From NCBI GenBank assembly GCA_903875225.1, contig CAIQVJ010000027.1, forward strand, positions 62,001-126,000: a stretch of 64,000 bases of DNA, given 5' to 3'. Position numbers and translations under genes: made by a program. Positions 8,745-17,777 of this stretch are shown here, piece by piece. Source of the DNA: an uncultured Pseudomonadota bacterium. Its GTDB lineage: Bacteria; Myxococcota_A; UBA796; SXON01. A model generated the notes under the pieces. The model had not been told where the DNA came from. It did not search any database and saw only the letters and a program-made list of their open reading frames with translations. Each line of letters starts with the position of its first letter. Within the stretch, counting starts at the first letter, position 1.

Positions 8745-9533
8745 ATGCCCGCCCCGCCGCCCCATCTGCCCCCGGTGGTCGAAGTCTCCGCCGCCCAGAC
8801 CCTGCTCTCCGCAGGGGCGATCGTGCTGGACACCCGCTCGTTCCTACGTTTCGTCAGCGATGGACACATCGCCCAGGCCACCCGGGTGTCGTGGCGGATC
8901 GGGACCAGCGGCGCCCTCACCGACGGCGCGCTGGGCGATCCGTCCGCCGCCGCCGCGTCCTTCGCCGCGCTCGGAGTGCAGTCGCGCCTCCCGGTCCTGA
9001 TCGTCGGGGACTGGGACCAGGGATGGGGCGAGGAGGGCCGCATCTACTGGGATCTTGAGTACCTGGGGCACACGGACGTGCACGTCCTCTCCGGAGGCAT
9101 GCAGGCCTGGACCGGCGAGCGGACACGGCTGCCGATCCGGCAGTTCTCCGGGACGGTCAGCCCCGCGGACTTTCTCGCCGAGCCCCACGCTTCCGACCGC
9201 ATCACGACGCCCGGGCTCGCCAGCGCGCTCGCGTCGTCGGCCCCGCCGCTGGTGCTCGACGTACGCGACCGCGACGAATTCCATGGCGCCACACCGTACG
9301 GGGAGCAACGGGGCGGGCACATCCCCGGCGCCGTGAACCTGCCGTGGCGGGAGCTGCTTGCTGGGGTCTCGCTTCCGACGACCCGCGCGGTCGTCGTGAC
9401 CTGCACCGGCGGCGTGCGCAGCGGCATGGCCTACCTGATGCTGCGGAACGCAAATGTTGTCACGGTTGCCAATCATGACGATGGGATGTGGGGTTGGGCC
9501 CGTTCTGGTCATGATGTCACGACAACCAAATAG
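8745..9533 (+). CDS. Tandem rhodanese-domain sulfurtransferase
   Basis: The 262-residue product contains two rhodanese folds. The N-terminal one (about residues 10-120) lacks a cysteine in its active loop, and the sequence there reads VGDWDQGWGE. The C-terminal one carries the catalytic loop TCTGGVRS with C220. This is the usual layout of thiosulfate or 3-mercaptopyruvate sulfurtransferases, with one inactive and one active domain. The donor and acceptor are unknown. It is probably cytoplasmic, as no signal peptide is visible. Confidence 0.85.
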   Translation: MPAPPPHLPPVVEVSAAQTLLSAGAIVLDTRSFLRFVSDGHIAQATRVSWRIGTSGALTDGALGDPSAAAASFAALGVQSRLPVLIVGDWDQGWGEEGRIYWDLEYLGHTDVHVLSGGMQAWTGERTRLPIRQFSGTVSPADFLAEPHASDRITTPGLASALASSAPPLVLDVRDRDEFHGATPYGEQRGGHIPGAVNLPWRELLAGVSLPTTRAVVVTCTGGVRSGMAYLMLRNANVVTVANHDDGMWGWARSGHDVTTTK

Positions 9534-9591
9534 CCGGACCACGCAACCGTCATTTCTGGCGCAGGGAAAACAAAGCTGTCCGGGCGGCGCG

Positions 9592-9607
9592 AGTTCCACG
9601 TGGAACA
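9592..9607. other. parS-like centromere site (intergenic)
   Basis: The core GTTCCACGTGGAAC at 9593-9606 is a perfect 14-bp palindrome. Read on the minus strand, the 16-mer matches the known parS form TGTTCCACGTGGAACA at 15 of 16 positions. ParB binds such sites to organise origin-proximal DNA. It lies in the 153-bp gap between the rhodanese and aminotransferase genes. A second copy is at 41621-41636. Confidence 0.7.
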
Positions 9608-9686
9608 CCCCAGCGAGGAACCTGCGCCGAACGGCCCCTCCGAATGCGCCGCGCCTTGTTAGCTCGCCGCCACACGGAGTCCCCGA

Positions 9687-10877
9687 ATGCACATCTCCCA
9701 ACGAGCCCGCGACATCCAGGAGTCGGCGATCCGCAAGCTGGACGCCGCCGTGGGCCGGGCAAGTGGCGTCACCTTCTTCCGCATGAACATCGGGCAGCCC
9801 GACGTCCCGACACCGAAGGCCATCCTCACGGCGCTCGCCACCGACGAGGGCCCCGTGCTCGCCTACGGGCCCGCTTCGGGCCTCCCAGAGTGCCGCGACG
9901 CTGCTGCGGCCTTCCACAGCCGCACGAGCCCCGGGCTCTCCCGCGAGCACGTCGTGGTCACGCAGGGGGGCTCCGAGGCCCTGCTCTTTGCGATGGTCGC
10001 GCTGTGTGACCCCGGGGACGAGATCCTCGTGCCCGAGCCGTACTACACCAACTACAACGGGTTCGCGACCTTCGCGGGCGCGAACGTGATCCCGGTGCCC
10101 ACCAGCCTCGACCAGGGGTTCGCGATCCCGGACGACGCCGTGCTCGACACGCTCGTGACGCCCCGCACGCGGATGTTCCTCTTTGCAAACCCGGGCAACC
10201 CCACGGGCGCGGTGTACGGCGCGGACCAACTGCGTCGCGTCGCGGCCTGGGCCAAGCGCAAGGGGCTCTGGCTGGTCGCCGACGAGGTGTACCGCGCGAT
10301 CTGGTTCAACGCCCCACCGCTCTCGGCGCTGAACATCGCAGGCCACGAAGACCATGTCATCGTCGTCGACTCCACGTCCAAGACATTCTCGGCGTGCGGG
10401 CTACGGGTCGGGTTCCTGATCAGCCGGAACCTCGAGCTCATGGAGCGCATCGAGCGGCTGGGACAGGCGCGCCTCGGGCCGCAGCCCCGGGGGCAGCGCG
10501 CAGCGATCGCCGCGCTCCAGCTCCCCGAGGCCTACTACGAGGAGGTCCGCCACATCTACAAGGCCCGGGTGGACGCCATGATGGACGCGCTGGCGCAGCT
10601 CCCCGGCGTGAGCTTTCACCGGCCCGAGGGAGCGTTCTACACCATGGCCCGGCTCCCGGTCCAGGACACCGAGCGGTTCGCGCGCTGGCTCGTCGAGGAA
10701 TTCCGGGACACGTCCACCGGTCGACCCGAGAGCGTCGTCGTCGCCCCGGGTCCGGGCTTCTACGCGGATCCGCGCAAGGGCCGGGACGAGATCCGCCTCG
10801 CCGCGGTGCGTGAGGAGTCCCAGCTCCGTCGCGCGGTCGAGCTGCTCGGCCTTGGGCTAAAGGCCTTCCGGGGGTAG
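9687..10877 (+). CDS. PLP-dependent aminotransferase, class I/II
   Basis: The 396-residue product has all fold-type I landmarks: the FANPGNPTG loop, VADEVYR with the Asp that contacts the pyridine nitrogen, and the Schiff-base Lys K232 in DSTSKTFSACGLRVG. It resembles the aspartate aminotransferase family. The specific amino donor cannot be read from sequence. It starts with ATG at 9687 and stands alone between a parS-like site and a terminator hairpin. Confidence 0.88.
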   Translation: MHISQRARDIQESAIRKLDAAVGRASGVTFFRMNIGQPDVPTPKAILTALATDEGPVLAYGPASGLPECRDAAAAFHSRTSPGLSREHVVVTQGGSEALLFAMVALCDPGDEILVPEPYYTNYNGFATFAGANVIPVPTSLDQGFAIPDDAVLDTLVTPRTRMFLFANPGNPTGAVYGADQLRRVAAWAKRKGLWLVADEVYRAIWFNAPPLSALNIAGHEDHVIVVDSTSKTFSACGLRVGFLISRNLELMERIERLGQARLGPQPRGQRAAIAALQLPEAYYEEVRHIYKARVDAMMDALAQLPGVSFHRPEGAFYTMARLPVQDTERFARWLVEEFRDTSTGRPESVVVAPGPGFYADPRKGRDEIRLAAVREESQLRRAVELLGLGLKAFRG

Positions 10878-10880
10878 ACC

Positions 10881-10904
10881 CTGATCCGCCGGACGGCGGA
10901 CCAG
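10881..10904. terminator. Bidirectional terminator hairpin between convergent genes
   Basis: The 24-bp sequence folds into a 10-bp stem (9 of 10 paired) with a GGAC loop: CTGATCCGCC pairs with GGCGGACCAG. It lies 3 bp after the aminotransferase stop and 10 bp from the convergent TPR gene stop. No U-tract follows, which is usual in GC-rich genomes. Confidence 0.6.
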
Positions 10905-10914
10905 GCCGGGTGCG

Positions 10915-11238
10915 CTACTCCATCTCGTCGATGGCGCTCTCGATCTCGGAGTGGGCGTGGTTGTCCCCCGAGAGGGCGGTCGCCGCGAGTCCCCGCCTCA
11001 GGATGGCGAGGCACCCGTCACGATCCCCAGACTCCCGGGTGGACATTCCGTAGTGGTACCAACCCGCGCCATACCCGGGGTTCAGCTCCAGGAGCCTCTG
11101 AAACGTACCGAAGCACTCCTCCCACTCCCCGGCCTTCCGGAGCTCCATCGCGAGGGTGTACAGCCCGAACCGGTCCTCGGGCTTTCGGGCCACATACGTC
11201 CGGGCTGCATCGAGGCGGGGGTTTGGCGCAGTAGACAT
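10915..11238 (-). CDS. Small TPR-repeat protein
   Basis: The 107-residue product has helical repeats of tetratricopeptide type, for example GLYTLAMELRKAGEWEECF followed by LLELNPGYGAGWYHYG. Such small TPR proteins act as binding adaptors. No partner is indicated. The start is divergent from the large lipoprotein gene at 11336. No signal peptide is seen, so it is probably cytoplasmic. Confidence 0.75.
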   Translation of the reverse strand: MSTAPNPRLDAARTYVARKPEDRFGLYTLAMELRKAGEWEECFGTFQRLLELNPGYGAGWYHYGMSTRESGDRDGCLAILRRGLAATALSGDNHAHSEIESAIDEME

Positions 11239-11335
11239 CCGGGCAACTCCTGCCTCCGGCCCTATCGCGCCTCGCCGGCGGGATCGTGTCGCAAGGGCTG
11301 AACTCGGCTACAATGGGCGACACTTTGGAGCCCCC

Positions 11336-13525
11336 GTGCGCCGTCCGCCCCCCATGCTTCCGGCCCTGCTCTCCCTCCTCGCTCTGGCAGGCTGTGGCGG
11401 GGGCATCATCAAGAACCAGCCGCACGACACGGGCACGCCGCAGGACGAGACCCCGCCGGACATCTACCTGAGCACGTCGTCCTACGACTTCGGCACGCTG
11501 ACCCTCGGCGACCGGGTGTCCACCGCGGTCAGCGTCGAGAACCTCGGCACCGAGGATCTGGTCATCTCCGAGGTCGCGTCCGAGGCGCCCTTCGAGGTCA
11601 CGCCCACGACCTTGACCGTGCAGGGCGGCTCCTCGTCCACCATCACGGTCACGGTCGCCACCTCCGACTACGCCCCGCACGCCGGCGACGTGGTGATCAG
11701 CTCGAACGACGCGGACAGCCCGACCGTCACGTTCACCGTCTCGGTGGCCACCGTCACGGACGCCGATGGTGACGGGCACGCGCTGATCGGCGCGGGCGGT
11801 GACGACTGCGACGACGAGAACGCGGACGTGAACCCCGACGCCGTCGAGATCTACTACGACGACATCGACGAGAACTGCGACGGTCGCTCGGACTGGGACC
11901 AGGACGGAGACGGCTACGAGACCGACACGCACAACGCCAACCCGGATGCCGGCGGCGGGGACTGCCAGGACCTCAACGTCGACTACCATCCGGGCGCAGC
12001 CGACGTGCCCTACGACAACCGCGACACCAACTGCGACAACGCAGACGACTACGACGCCGACGGGGACGGCTCCCGCTCCGACGACTACGGGGCTGGCACC
12101 GACTGCGACGACACCGACCCCACGGTGAACACGAGCGGTGTCGAGACCATGAACGCCAAGGACGACGACTGCGACGGCCTTGTCGACGTGGGTGCTTCCG
12201 GGGCAGGCGCGCCCTACCAGTACGAGGCGGTCGGCCGGTACGACCACGTCGGCTGGGCCACCGCGCTCGCCGACGTGGACGGCGACGGAAACGCCGACGT
12301 CGTCGTGGGCTCCCCCGACGTGGGTTCGTCCACCCCGAATGGCAGCGGCAAGGGCTCCGTCTCGGTCTTCCTGGCGGCGCCGCTCGCCGTGACCGGCTCG
12401 CAGATCAACGATGCGGACACCTACTTCACGGGCACCGGGGCGACCGACCTGCTCGGCTACGCCGTCAGCAAGGTCGGGGACTTCGACGCGGACGGGATCG
12501 ACGACATCGCCGTCTCCGCCCCGGGCACGAACTCTGGCGCCGGGACGGTCTACGTGATCTCCGGCACCGCGGCCGCCGCAGGGGGTGACACATCCTCTGC
12601 ATTGCTCACGCTCACGGGTGCCAGCGGCGAAGCCGCCGGCAGGGGCCTCGGGTCCGACATCGACCTGGACGGCGACGGCGTCGACGATCTCGTCACCTGC
12701 TACGCCAGCGGCACGGACAACGCGGTAGCGCTCGTGTACGGACCGGCCAGCGGCAGCATGGCCCTCTCCGCCGCAGACGCCGTGTACACGACAGACGGGA
12801 CCGGGACCGCGTTCTACCGCAACGCCCCTGTGGGCGGGGATCTGGACGGCGACGGCTACACCGACCTGCTGTTGGCCGACGGCGCCGCCGACTACGGCTA
12901 CACCGACAATGGTGCGCTCTGGGCGCTGTTCGGCCAGCCCCAGCGGTACGGGACCTCCGGCGCCGCCGATATCGAGATTGATGCCGACGTCCTCGTCTCC
13001 GGCACCGCGAACACCGAGGGCAACGCCTGGGCCGTCGGCCTCGGCGGCGATCTCGACGGCGACGGCGACCAGGAGCTCTGGGTCTATGCCGCGGGCGTCG
13101 CGCTCTACGGAATCGAGGGCGGCCCCAGCCGGCGCAGCTCCTTCAGTCCGGCAGCCGAGGCGGCTGTCACCTACACCTGGGGGACGAGCTCCGCCGACGT
13201 GGACATGATCCGGTCCATCGGGGACTGGACCGGTGATGGGCTGGCCGACATCCTCGTCGTCGCCGAGGACGCCTCGGGCAGCTATGGCCGCGCGGAGCTC
13301 TTCGGCTCCGAGATCTGGGACGGCGGCGTGTACAGCGAGCGCTCCGATCTGACGGCAAGCCTGCTCGGCACCTCGGACGACGGCAACGGGAACCTCGGGT
13401 ACGGGCAGTGCGCCGTGCCGGGAGACGTCGACGGAGACGGTGACCCGGACATCGTCAGCGGTGACCCAGAGGCGGACACCTTCGCGGGGCGCGCGTACGT
13501 CTTCCTGAACCAGCCGGCGGAGTGA
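11336..13525 (+). CDS. Large FG-GAP/MopE-motif surface lipoprotein
   Basis: The 729-residue product starts at GTG 11336, which gives a proper lipoprotein signal with two Arg and a lipobox LALAGC (C20); GGAG lies 8 bp upstream. An ATG at 11354 would remove the positive charge. After a short linker there is an Ig-like domain (about residues 40-140, YDFGTLTLGD...VSVENLG) of the ASPM/Hydin type. Next come three MopE-like metal-binding segments (GDDCDDENADVNPDAVE and similar). The rest, to the end, is a set of FG-GAP/VCBS repeats (ADVDGDGNADVVVG, GDFDADGIDDIAV) expected to form a seven-bladed calcium-binding propeller. It is likely displayed on the cell surface and binds an unknown ligand. A TACAAT at 11309-11314 may be the -10 element. 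Confidence 0.82.
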   Translation: MRRPPPMLPALLSLLALAGCGGGIIKNQPHDTGTPQDETPPDIYLSTSSYDFGTLTLGDRVSTAVSVENLGTEDLVISEVASEAPFEVTPTTLTVQGGSSSTITVTVATSDYAPHAGDVVISSNDADSPTVTFTVSVATVTDADGDGHALIGAGGDDCDDENADVNPDAVEIYYDDIDENCDGRSDWDQDGDGYETDTHNANPDAGGGDCQDLNVDYHPGAADVPYDNRDTNCDNADDYDADGDGSRSDDYGAGTDCDDTDPTVNTSGVETMNAKDDDCDGLVDVGASGAGAPYQYEAVGRYDHVGWATALADVDGDGNADVVVGSPDVGSSTPNGSGKGSVSVFLAAPLAVTGSQINDADTYFTGTGATDLLGYAVSKVGDFDADGIDDIAVSAPGTNSGAGTVYVISGTAAAAGGDTSSALLTLTGASGEAAGRGLGSDIDLDGDGVDDLVTCYASGTDNAVALVYGPASGSMALSAADAVYTTDGTGTAFYRNAPVGGDLDGDGYTDLLLADGAADYGYTDNGALWALFGQPQRYGTSGAADIEIDADVLVSGTANTEGNAWAVGLGGDLDGDGDQELWVYAAGVALYGIEGGPSRRSSFSPAAEAAVTYTWGTSSADVDMIRSIGDWTGDGLADILVVAEDASGSYGRAELFGSEIWDGGVYSERSDLTASLLGTSDDGNGNLGYGQCAVPGDVDGDGDPDIVSGDPEADTFAGRAYVFLNQPAE

Positions 13526-13526
13526 C

Positions 13527-14657
13527 GTGACGGGTACCGAGGGAGCAATCGTCGCGGCGTGTGAGGGCCTGGGCCCGGTTGCGGATCGGTGGGTGCTCAA
13601 CCGACGCCTCCGGGAGATCCATGCATCCACGACCGGAAGGCTCCGGCCCGACGAGCGGCTCCTCCACGCGGCGAACCTCGCGTACTCGGACGCCGCCGTC
13701 GATCGGGTGCTCGCCGAGGCGCGGGGGGGCGACGGAGACGTGCGGATTGTCCTCGAAGCGGCGGCGCTCGAGCCGATCCTCGCCCTGACCGGGGAGGCTC
13801 CAGCCTTCACCTACCTGCGCGGCGCGGGAGAAGGTGAGCTGACCACCCGGGCCGAAGCCGCCCCGACGCGCGTGGTGAACGTGAAGCAGACCGCCCTGCC
13901 CGGGTTCGCCCTGCCCGACGCAGAGCTGCAGGTCGTCGACCAGTGGGCGCTGCCCATCGGACACTGGGCGCAACTCCTGTGGGCCAACCTGCTCGCGCTG
14001 GGGCCGTCCCTGTGGCAGGCCCTCGGCGCCGGCCTCGGCGGGGCATGGCGGATCGCCTGGGCGGCAGTCTGCACCGGCAGCATCTCCCCCTACCGGCTCG
14101 CCCGCCGCGTGAACGTCCTGGGCTCCGGCGCCCGTGTGCACCCCAACGCGACGTTGGAGGGCTGCGTGCTCGGACCAGGGGTGGTGGTCGGCGCGGGGGC
14201 GGTGGTGCGGGGCTGTGTGGTCGGCGCCAACGCCCGAATCGAGGACCTCGCATTGGTGGAGGGGAGCGTGATCGGGGAGGGTGCGGTCGTGCAGCGCCTC
14301 GCGATGGTCAAGTTCAGCCTCGTGGAGCCGGGGGCCCATGCGGCCGGCATCCAGCAGCTCGGGGTGATCGGCGAGGGCGCGACGGTGAAGCACGGCGCGA
14401 CCCTGATGGATCAGAGCTTTGGCGGACCCGTGCGGGTCCGGGTCGGCGGCATCCTCGTCAATGCACCGCACGGCATGCTCGGCGTGTGCGTGGGCCCGGG
14501 GGCGGTGATCGGGAGCGGCATCCAGATTGCTGCTGGGCGAGCGATCCCACCAGGACTGACGATCGTCCCGGACCCCGCAAACCTCGTGCTCCGGATGGAC
14601 CTGCCGCCCGGGACCCTGCGTGCCCGCGCCTCGCAGGGAGGGCTGCAACCGCTATGA
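13527..14657 (+). CDS. Hexapeptide-repeat (left-handed beta-helix) protein with degenerate N-terminal domain
   Basis: The 376-residue product has two parts. From about residue 190 the sequence shows hexapeptide repeats (VHPNATLEGCVLGPGVVVGAGAVV and on), which form a left-handed beta-helix as in sugar-nucleotide transferases and acyltransferases. The first 130 residues resemble no domain I can name with confidence, though a decayed nucleotidyltransferase domain would fit the architecture. A hydrophobic stretch lies near residues 145-180. It starts with GTG just 1 bp after the preceding stop and overlaps the following glycosyltransferase start (ATGA). A role in glycan assembly is inferred from this coupling. 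Confidence 0.6.
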   Translation: MTGTEGAIVAACEGLGPVADRWVLNRRLREIHASTTGRLRPDERLLHAANLAYSDAAVDRVLAEARGGDGDVRIVLEAAALEPILALTGEAPAFTYLRGAGEGELTTRAEAAPTRVVNVKQTALPGFALPDAELQVVDQWALPIGHWAQLLWANLLALGPSLWQALGAGLGGAWRIAWAAVCTGSISPYRLARRVNVLGSGARVHPNATLEGCVLGPGVVVGAGAVVRGCVVGANARIEDLALVEGSVIGEGAVVQRLAMVKFSLVEPGAHAAGIQQLGVIGEGATVKHGATLMDQSFGGPVRVRVGGILVNAPHGMLGVCVGPGAVIGSGIQIAAGRAIPPGLTIVPDPANLVLRMDLPPGTLRARASQGGLQPL

Positions 14658-15865
14658 AGTGGGGAGACCCCGAGTTCTCGGAGCTGCTGCTGGGCGGCTA
14701 CCTCACGATGCTCACGCTCCTGTGGGGCGGACTGGCGGCCGGTGCCGGCCGCTGGGCAACCCGGTTCGCCATGCCAGAGGCGACGAGCCCCTCACCCCTG
14801 CCGAGCCTGTCGGTGTTGATCCCCGCACGGAACGAGGCGCAGAACATCGGCGCCTGCATCGAGGCCGTGCTCGCGAGCGACCACCCCGACCTGGAGGTGA
14901 TCGTCATCGACGACGGCTCGACGGACGGAACCGCGAGCATCGCGCTCGCGGCGGCGGCGGGAGACGGGCGGCTCCGCGTGGTGTCGGGGCGCCCCCTGCC
15001 GGAGGGCTGGGCCGGAAAGCCCTGGGCGTGCCATCAGGCGGCCGCCATGGCCAGGGGGGAGCACCTCCTGTTCATCGACGCGGACGTGCAGATCCATGCA
15101 TCCGCCGCGCGGCGTGCCTCGGCTGTGCTCCTGGCGGAGAAGCTGGACCTGCTCAGCGCCTTCGGCTCCTGGCTCCTGGGCTCCTTCTGGGAACGAGCGG
15201 CAATTCCCGTGATCGGCTGGTTCATCCGCGGGGCGACCGACATCGCCGCCGTGAACCAGGCCGGCCGCCCGGAGGCGTTTGCGAACGGCCAGTTCATCCT
15301 CGTGCGCGCAACGGCGTACCGCGAAGTAGGCGGACACGAGGCCGTGAGGTCGGAGGTGCTGGAGGATGTGCGGTTCGCCCGGGTGATGAAGCAACGCGCC
15401 CACAGGCTCGGGCTCTACTTCGCCCCGGACCTCTACCGGGTCCGGCTGTACCGGAACATCCGCGAGATCCTCGACGGGTACGGCAAGAACCTGTACGAAG
15501 GCATGGGGAGGAAGCCGCAGGTCGCCCTCATCGCGCTCCTTTTCCTGTTCATCACCGTGGGAGCGCCCTGGCTCGCCCTGGGCGTCGCGCTCCTGCACCC
15601 GCCGATGGTGCTCACCGCAATGGGAGCCCCCGCGCCGTGGCTCGCGTGGCTGTCCCTCACCTGCCTGCTGCCGATGGTGCTCCGGTTCCGCCTGGAGCGC
15701 ATCGAGGGACGCTCGGGGGCGCTCAGTTGGACCCAGCTCCTCGGAAACGGCGTGCTCGCGTTGGTGCTGCTTCGTGCGCTCACCACGGTGCGGACCACAT
15801 GGAAGGGGCGGGAGTTTCACGACGGGAAGGCTGTGTCCGACGGGCCAAAACCGGAAGGCAGCTAG
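14654..15865 (+). CDS. Membrane-bound family 2 glycosyltransferase (CrtQ/HpnB-like)
   Basis: The 403-residue product begins with one membrane segment (about residues 8-30). A GT2 catalytic domain follows with LSVLIPARNEAQNIG, DDGSTDGT, FIDADV and the acidic EVLEDVRFARVM. Two or three membrane segments lie near residues 295-345 and 370-390. This layout matches carotenoid/hopanoid-associated glycosyltransferases and similar polyprenyl or lipid glycosyltransferases. The acceptor is unknown. The ATG overlaps the upstream stop by 4 bp, linking it to the beta-helix protein. Confidence 0.78.
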   Translation: MKWGDPEFSELLLGGYLTMLTLLWGGLAAGAGRWATRFAMPEATSPSPLPSLSVLIPARNEAQNIGACIEAVLASDHPDLEVIVIDDGSTDGTASIALAAAAGDGRLRVVSGRPLPEGWAGKPWACHQAAAMARGEHLLFIDADVQIHASAARRASAVLLAEKLDLLSAFGSWLLGSFWERAAIPVIGWFIRGATDIAAVNQAGRPEAFANGQFILVRATAYREVGGHEAVRSEVLEDVRFARVMKQRAHRLGLYFAPDLYRVRLYRNIREILDGYGKNLYEGMGRKPQVALIALLFLFITVGAPWLALGVALLHPPMVLTAMGAPAPWLAWLSLTCLLPMVLRFRLERIEGRSGALSWTQLLGNGVLALVLLRALTTVRTTWKGREFHDGKAVSDGPKPEGS

Positions 15866-15957
15866 CGATGGGTGACCGGATTGAGGATCGGGTGGCGCGC
15901 GAGCCCACCTGGCCCGCGTGGCCTCGGGCACGCGCCTTCGTGACCCGGTAGCGGGCG

Positions 15958-17208
15958 GTGGACCTGACCGCGATTGTGGGCGACCAGACCTGGCAGACCC
16001 CCGGATGGCCACTGCTCCTTTCCGTTGGAAACGCCGGGCTGAGCCTGGTCTTGAGCGCGCTCCTCGTGCTGATGAGCCGACAGGGTGGTCTCGGGCAGCG
16101 GGCGGGCGGCATCACGCTGGCGGTGCTCACACCGCTGCTTGCAGCCCTCGCATGCGCCGTCCCCTTCGCCCTGGTGCCGGCGACGCTGCTCACCGAGAAC
16201 AAGTTCGCGCTCGAGGTGTTCCTCGCCCCGCTCTGTGGCGAGGTCGCGGCGTCGGCCGTCGCGCTCTGCGCCCTCGGTCTCGGCTTCGCCGCCTGGCTGC
16301 ACGCCCCGCACCCCCTGGACGAGACGCCCAACCCGATCCCCATCCTCCCGCTGCTCCTGTTCCCGGTGCTCGGTGCCATCGGCCTCGGCGGGCCAGCCCA
16401 CCTGCTCGCGTTGAACGCACAGGGCCCGCTCCCGGAGCTCGATGTCCAGCTCGGACCCCGAGTCCACGTCGGGACCGACACCATCCTGCCCGTGCTCCTG
16501 AACGACGAGGCCCTGCACGGGTGGTACGCCCCCCCCGTGCACGTGGCGCCGAAAGCAACCGGCCCGTTTGCACTCGAGCTTCGAGCCGAACGGGTCGGCC
16601 TGAAGGGCACTCGCGTGGTCACCCGTGAGGCCGGCGAGGACAAGGGGAGCCCGTTCCTGCCCCTGGCAGAGCGAAACAGCTGGGACCTCCAGGAGAGCGT
16701 CTCGCACAAGGCCCAGTACATGTGGTTCCTGAGCTCCGACAACACGACTGTGTCGGGCAGCATCCACATCTCGGTGACCGCCGGGGCCACCGGGCCGCTG
16801 CGAACCTGGCTCGTCACCCGGAGGGATGACGGGGAGGCACCGACGACCTGGACCGTGTACAACTGGAACGGAGCGGTGATCGACGCGGCCACGGACACGC
16901 CGTTCCTGAACGTCGCGCCGGAGAGCGCGCCCGGGGAGGACGGCCTCCGCCCCTGCACCCTGAAGGTGCTCGACGCGTGGTCGTGCGAGTGCGGCAAGCC
17001 CCCGCCTCCGCCGCGTGACCTCGCAAAGGGCTGGACCGACCCCTGGCTGCTGCAGGGTCCCGCGCGCTGCGCCAGGGACGAACAGCCTGGCGCCCTGCGC
17101 ACGGGCTTCGGCGCACTGCTCGCCATGGTGACCGTGGGGTTGGTCATCGACATGGGAGACGCGCACCACACGGTGGTGCTGGTGCGCTCAGGCGTGGAGC
17201 CGAAGTGA
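15958..17208 (+). CDS. Membrane protein of unknown function with large extracytoplasmic domain
   Basis: The 416-residue product starts at GTG. The N-terminal 150 residues hold about four membrane segments (for example LLLSVGNAGLSLVLSALLVLM and ILPLLLFPVLGAIGL). The remaining 250 residues are hydrophilic with several cysteines (AWSCECGK) and a hydrophobic patch near the end (GFGALLAMVTVGLVIDMG). I do not recognise a family. Its stop overlaps the start of the next gene by 4 bp. Confidence 0.6.
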   Translation: MDLTAIVGDQTWQTPGWPLLLSVGNAGLSLVLSALLVLMSRQGGLGQRAGGITLAVLTPLLAALACAVPFALVPATLLTENKFALEVFLAPLCGEVAASAVALCALGLGFAAWLHAPHPLDETPNPIPILPLLLFPVLGAIGLGGPAHLLALNAQGPLPELDVQLGPRVHVGTDTILPVLLNDEALHGWYAPPVHVAPKATGPFALELRAERVGLKGTRVVTREAGEDKGSPFLPLAERNSWDLQESVSHKAQYMWFLSSDNTTVSGSIHISVTAGATGPLRTWLVTRRDDGEAPTTWTVYNWNGAVIDAATDTPFLNVAPESAPGEDGLRPCTLKVLDAWSCECGKPPPPPRDLAKGWTDPWLLQGPARCARDEQPGALRTGFGALLAMVTVGLVIDMGDAHHTVVLVRSGVEPK

Positions 17209-17777
17209 GACTTGCAACAGGGGTCTCGTTTCCGATCCTGCTCCTTGCCCTGGTGGTCGTGCTCTGGGACCCCGTCTCACCGCTCGCGATGGACCGGGCG
17301 AACCGAGCCTACCTGCTGGGCGACCACGGCCAGGCCCTCCGTATCTACAGCGAGGTCGTCGATGGCTGGCACCCCCGCACGACCAGGAAGACCGCGGCCG
17401 AGCGCGCTGCACTGCTGGCCCTGGAGGCGGGGGAGCCGGTGGAGGCCGTGAACCGGATGCGCGAGTCCATCTCGAGCGCCACCGGCGACGAGCGAACACG
17501 CCTCCAGGTGCGCCTCGCTGCGATCTACGCCGAGCAGTTCCTCGATCAGCGGCGCGCCGCCGAGCTGCTGCAGGAGGCGAGCGACGGGGGGAGACGCGTG
17601 GACCTCGCGGTGGCTGCAGCCCGCGGATACGAACGCGCAGAGGCGTGGCCGGAGGCCGCCGCGGCGTGGACCAGCGCCCTGCCCGGACTCACGGAGCGTG
17701 ACGCGCGGGCCGAAGCGGAAGCCGGCCTGCTCCGCGCGGGGCGCCACGACGATACGACCACCAAGGAGAGCGAATGA
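17205..17777 (+). CDS. Membrane-anchored TPR-like protein
   Basis: The 190-residue product has an N-terminal hydrophobic segment (about residues 4-22) that is either a membrane anchor or a signal peptide. The rest is Ala-rich helical hairpins like TPR repeats ([20 protein letters not shown] and [20 protein letters not shown]). It starts with GTG inside the upstream stop and ends inside the start of the radical SAM gene. It is therefore part of one coupled unit. The role is unknown. Confidence 0.65.
   Translation: MRLATGVSFPILLLALVVVLWDPVSPLAMDRANRAYLLGDHGQALRIYSEVVDGWHPRTTRKTAAERAALLALEAGEPVEAVNRMRESISSATGDERTRLQVRLAAIYAEQFLDQRRAAELLQEASDGGRRVDLAVAAARGYERAEAWPEAAAAWTSALPGLTERDARAEAEAGLLRAGRHDDTTTKESE

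Noticed and set aside
11018-13810. A 930-codon open frame on the minus strand across the large lipoprotein
   Set aside because: It is the mirror of the repetitive Asp-rich coding sequence, giving Val/Gly/Arg-rich nonsense; the plus-strand gene has a lipobox and FG-GAP repeats.
15868-15951. A 27-codon ORF after the glycosyltransferase gene
   Set aside because: It is too short and featureless to support. A GGAAGG lies upstream, but that may be chance in the end of the glycosyltransferase gene.
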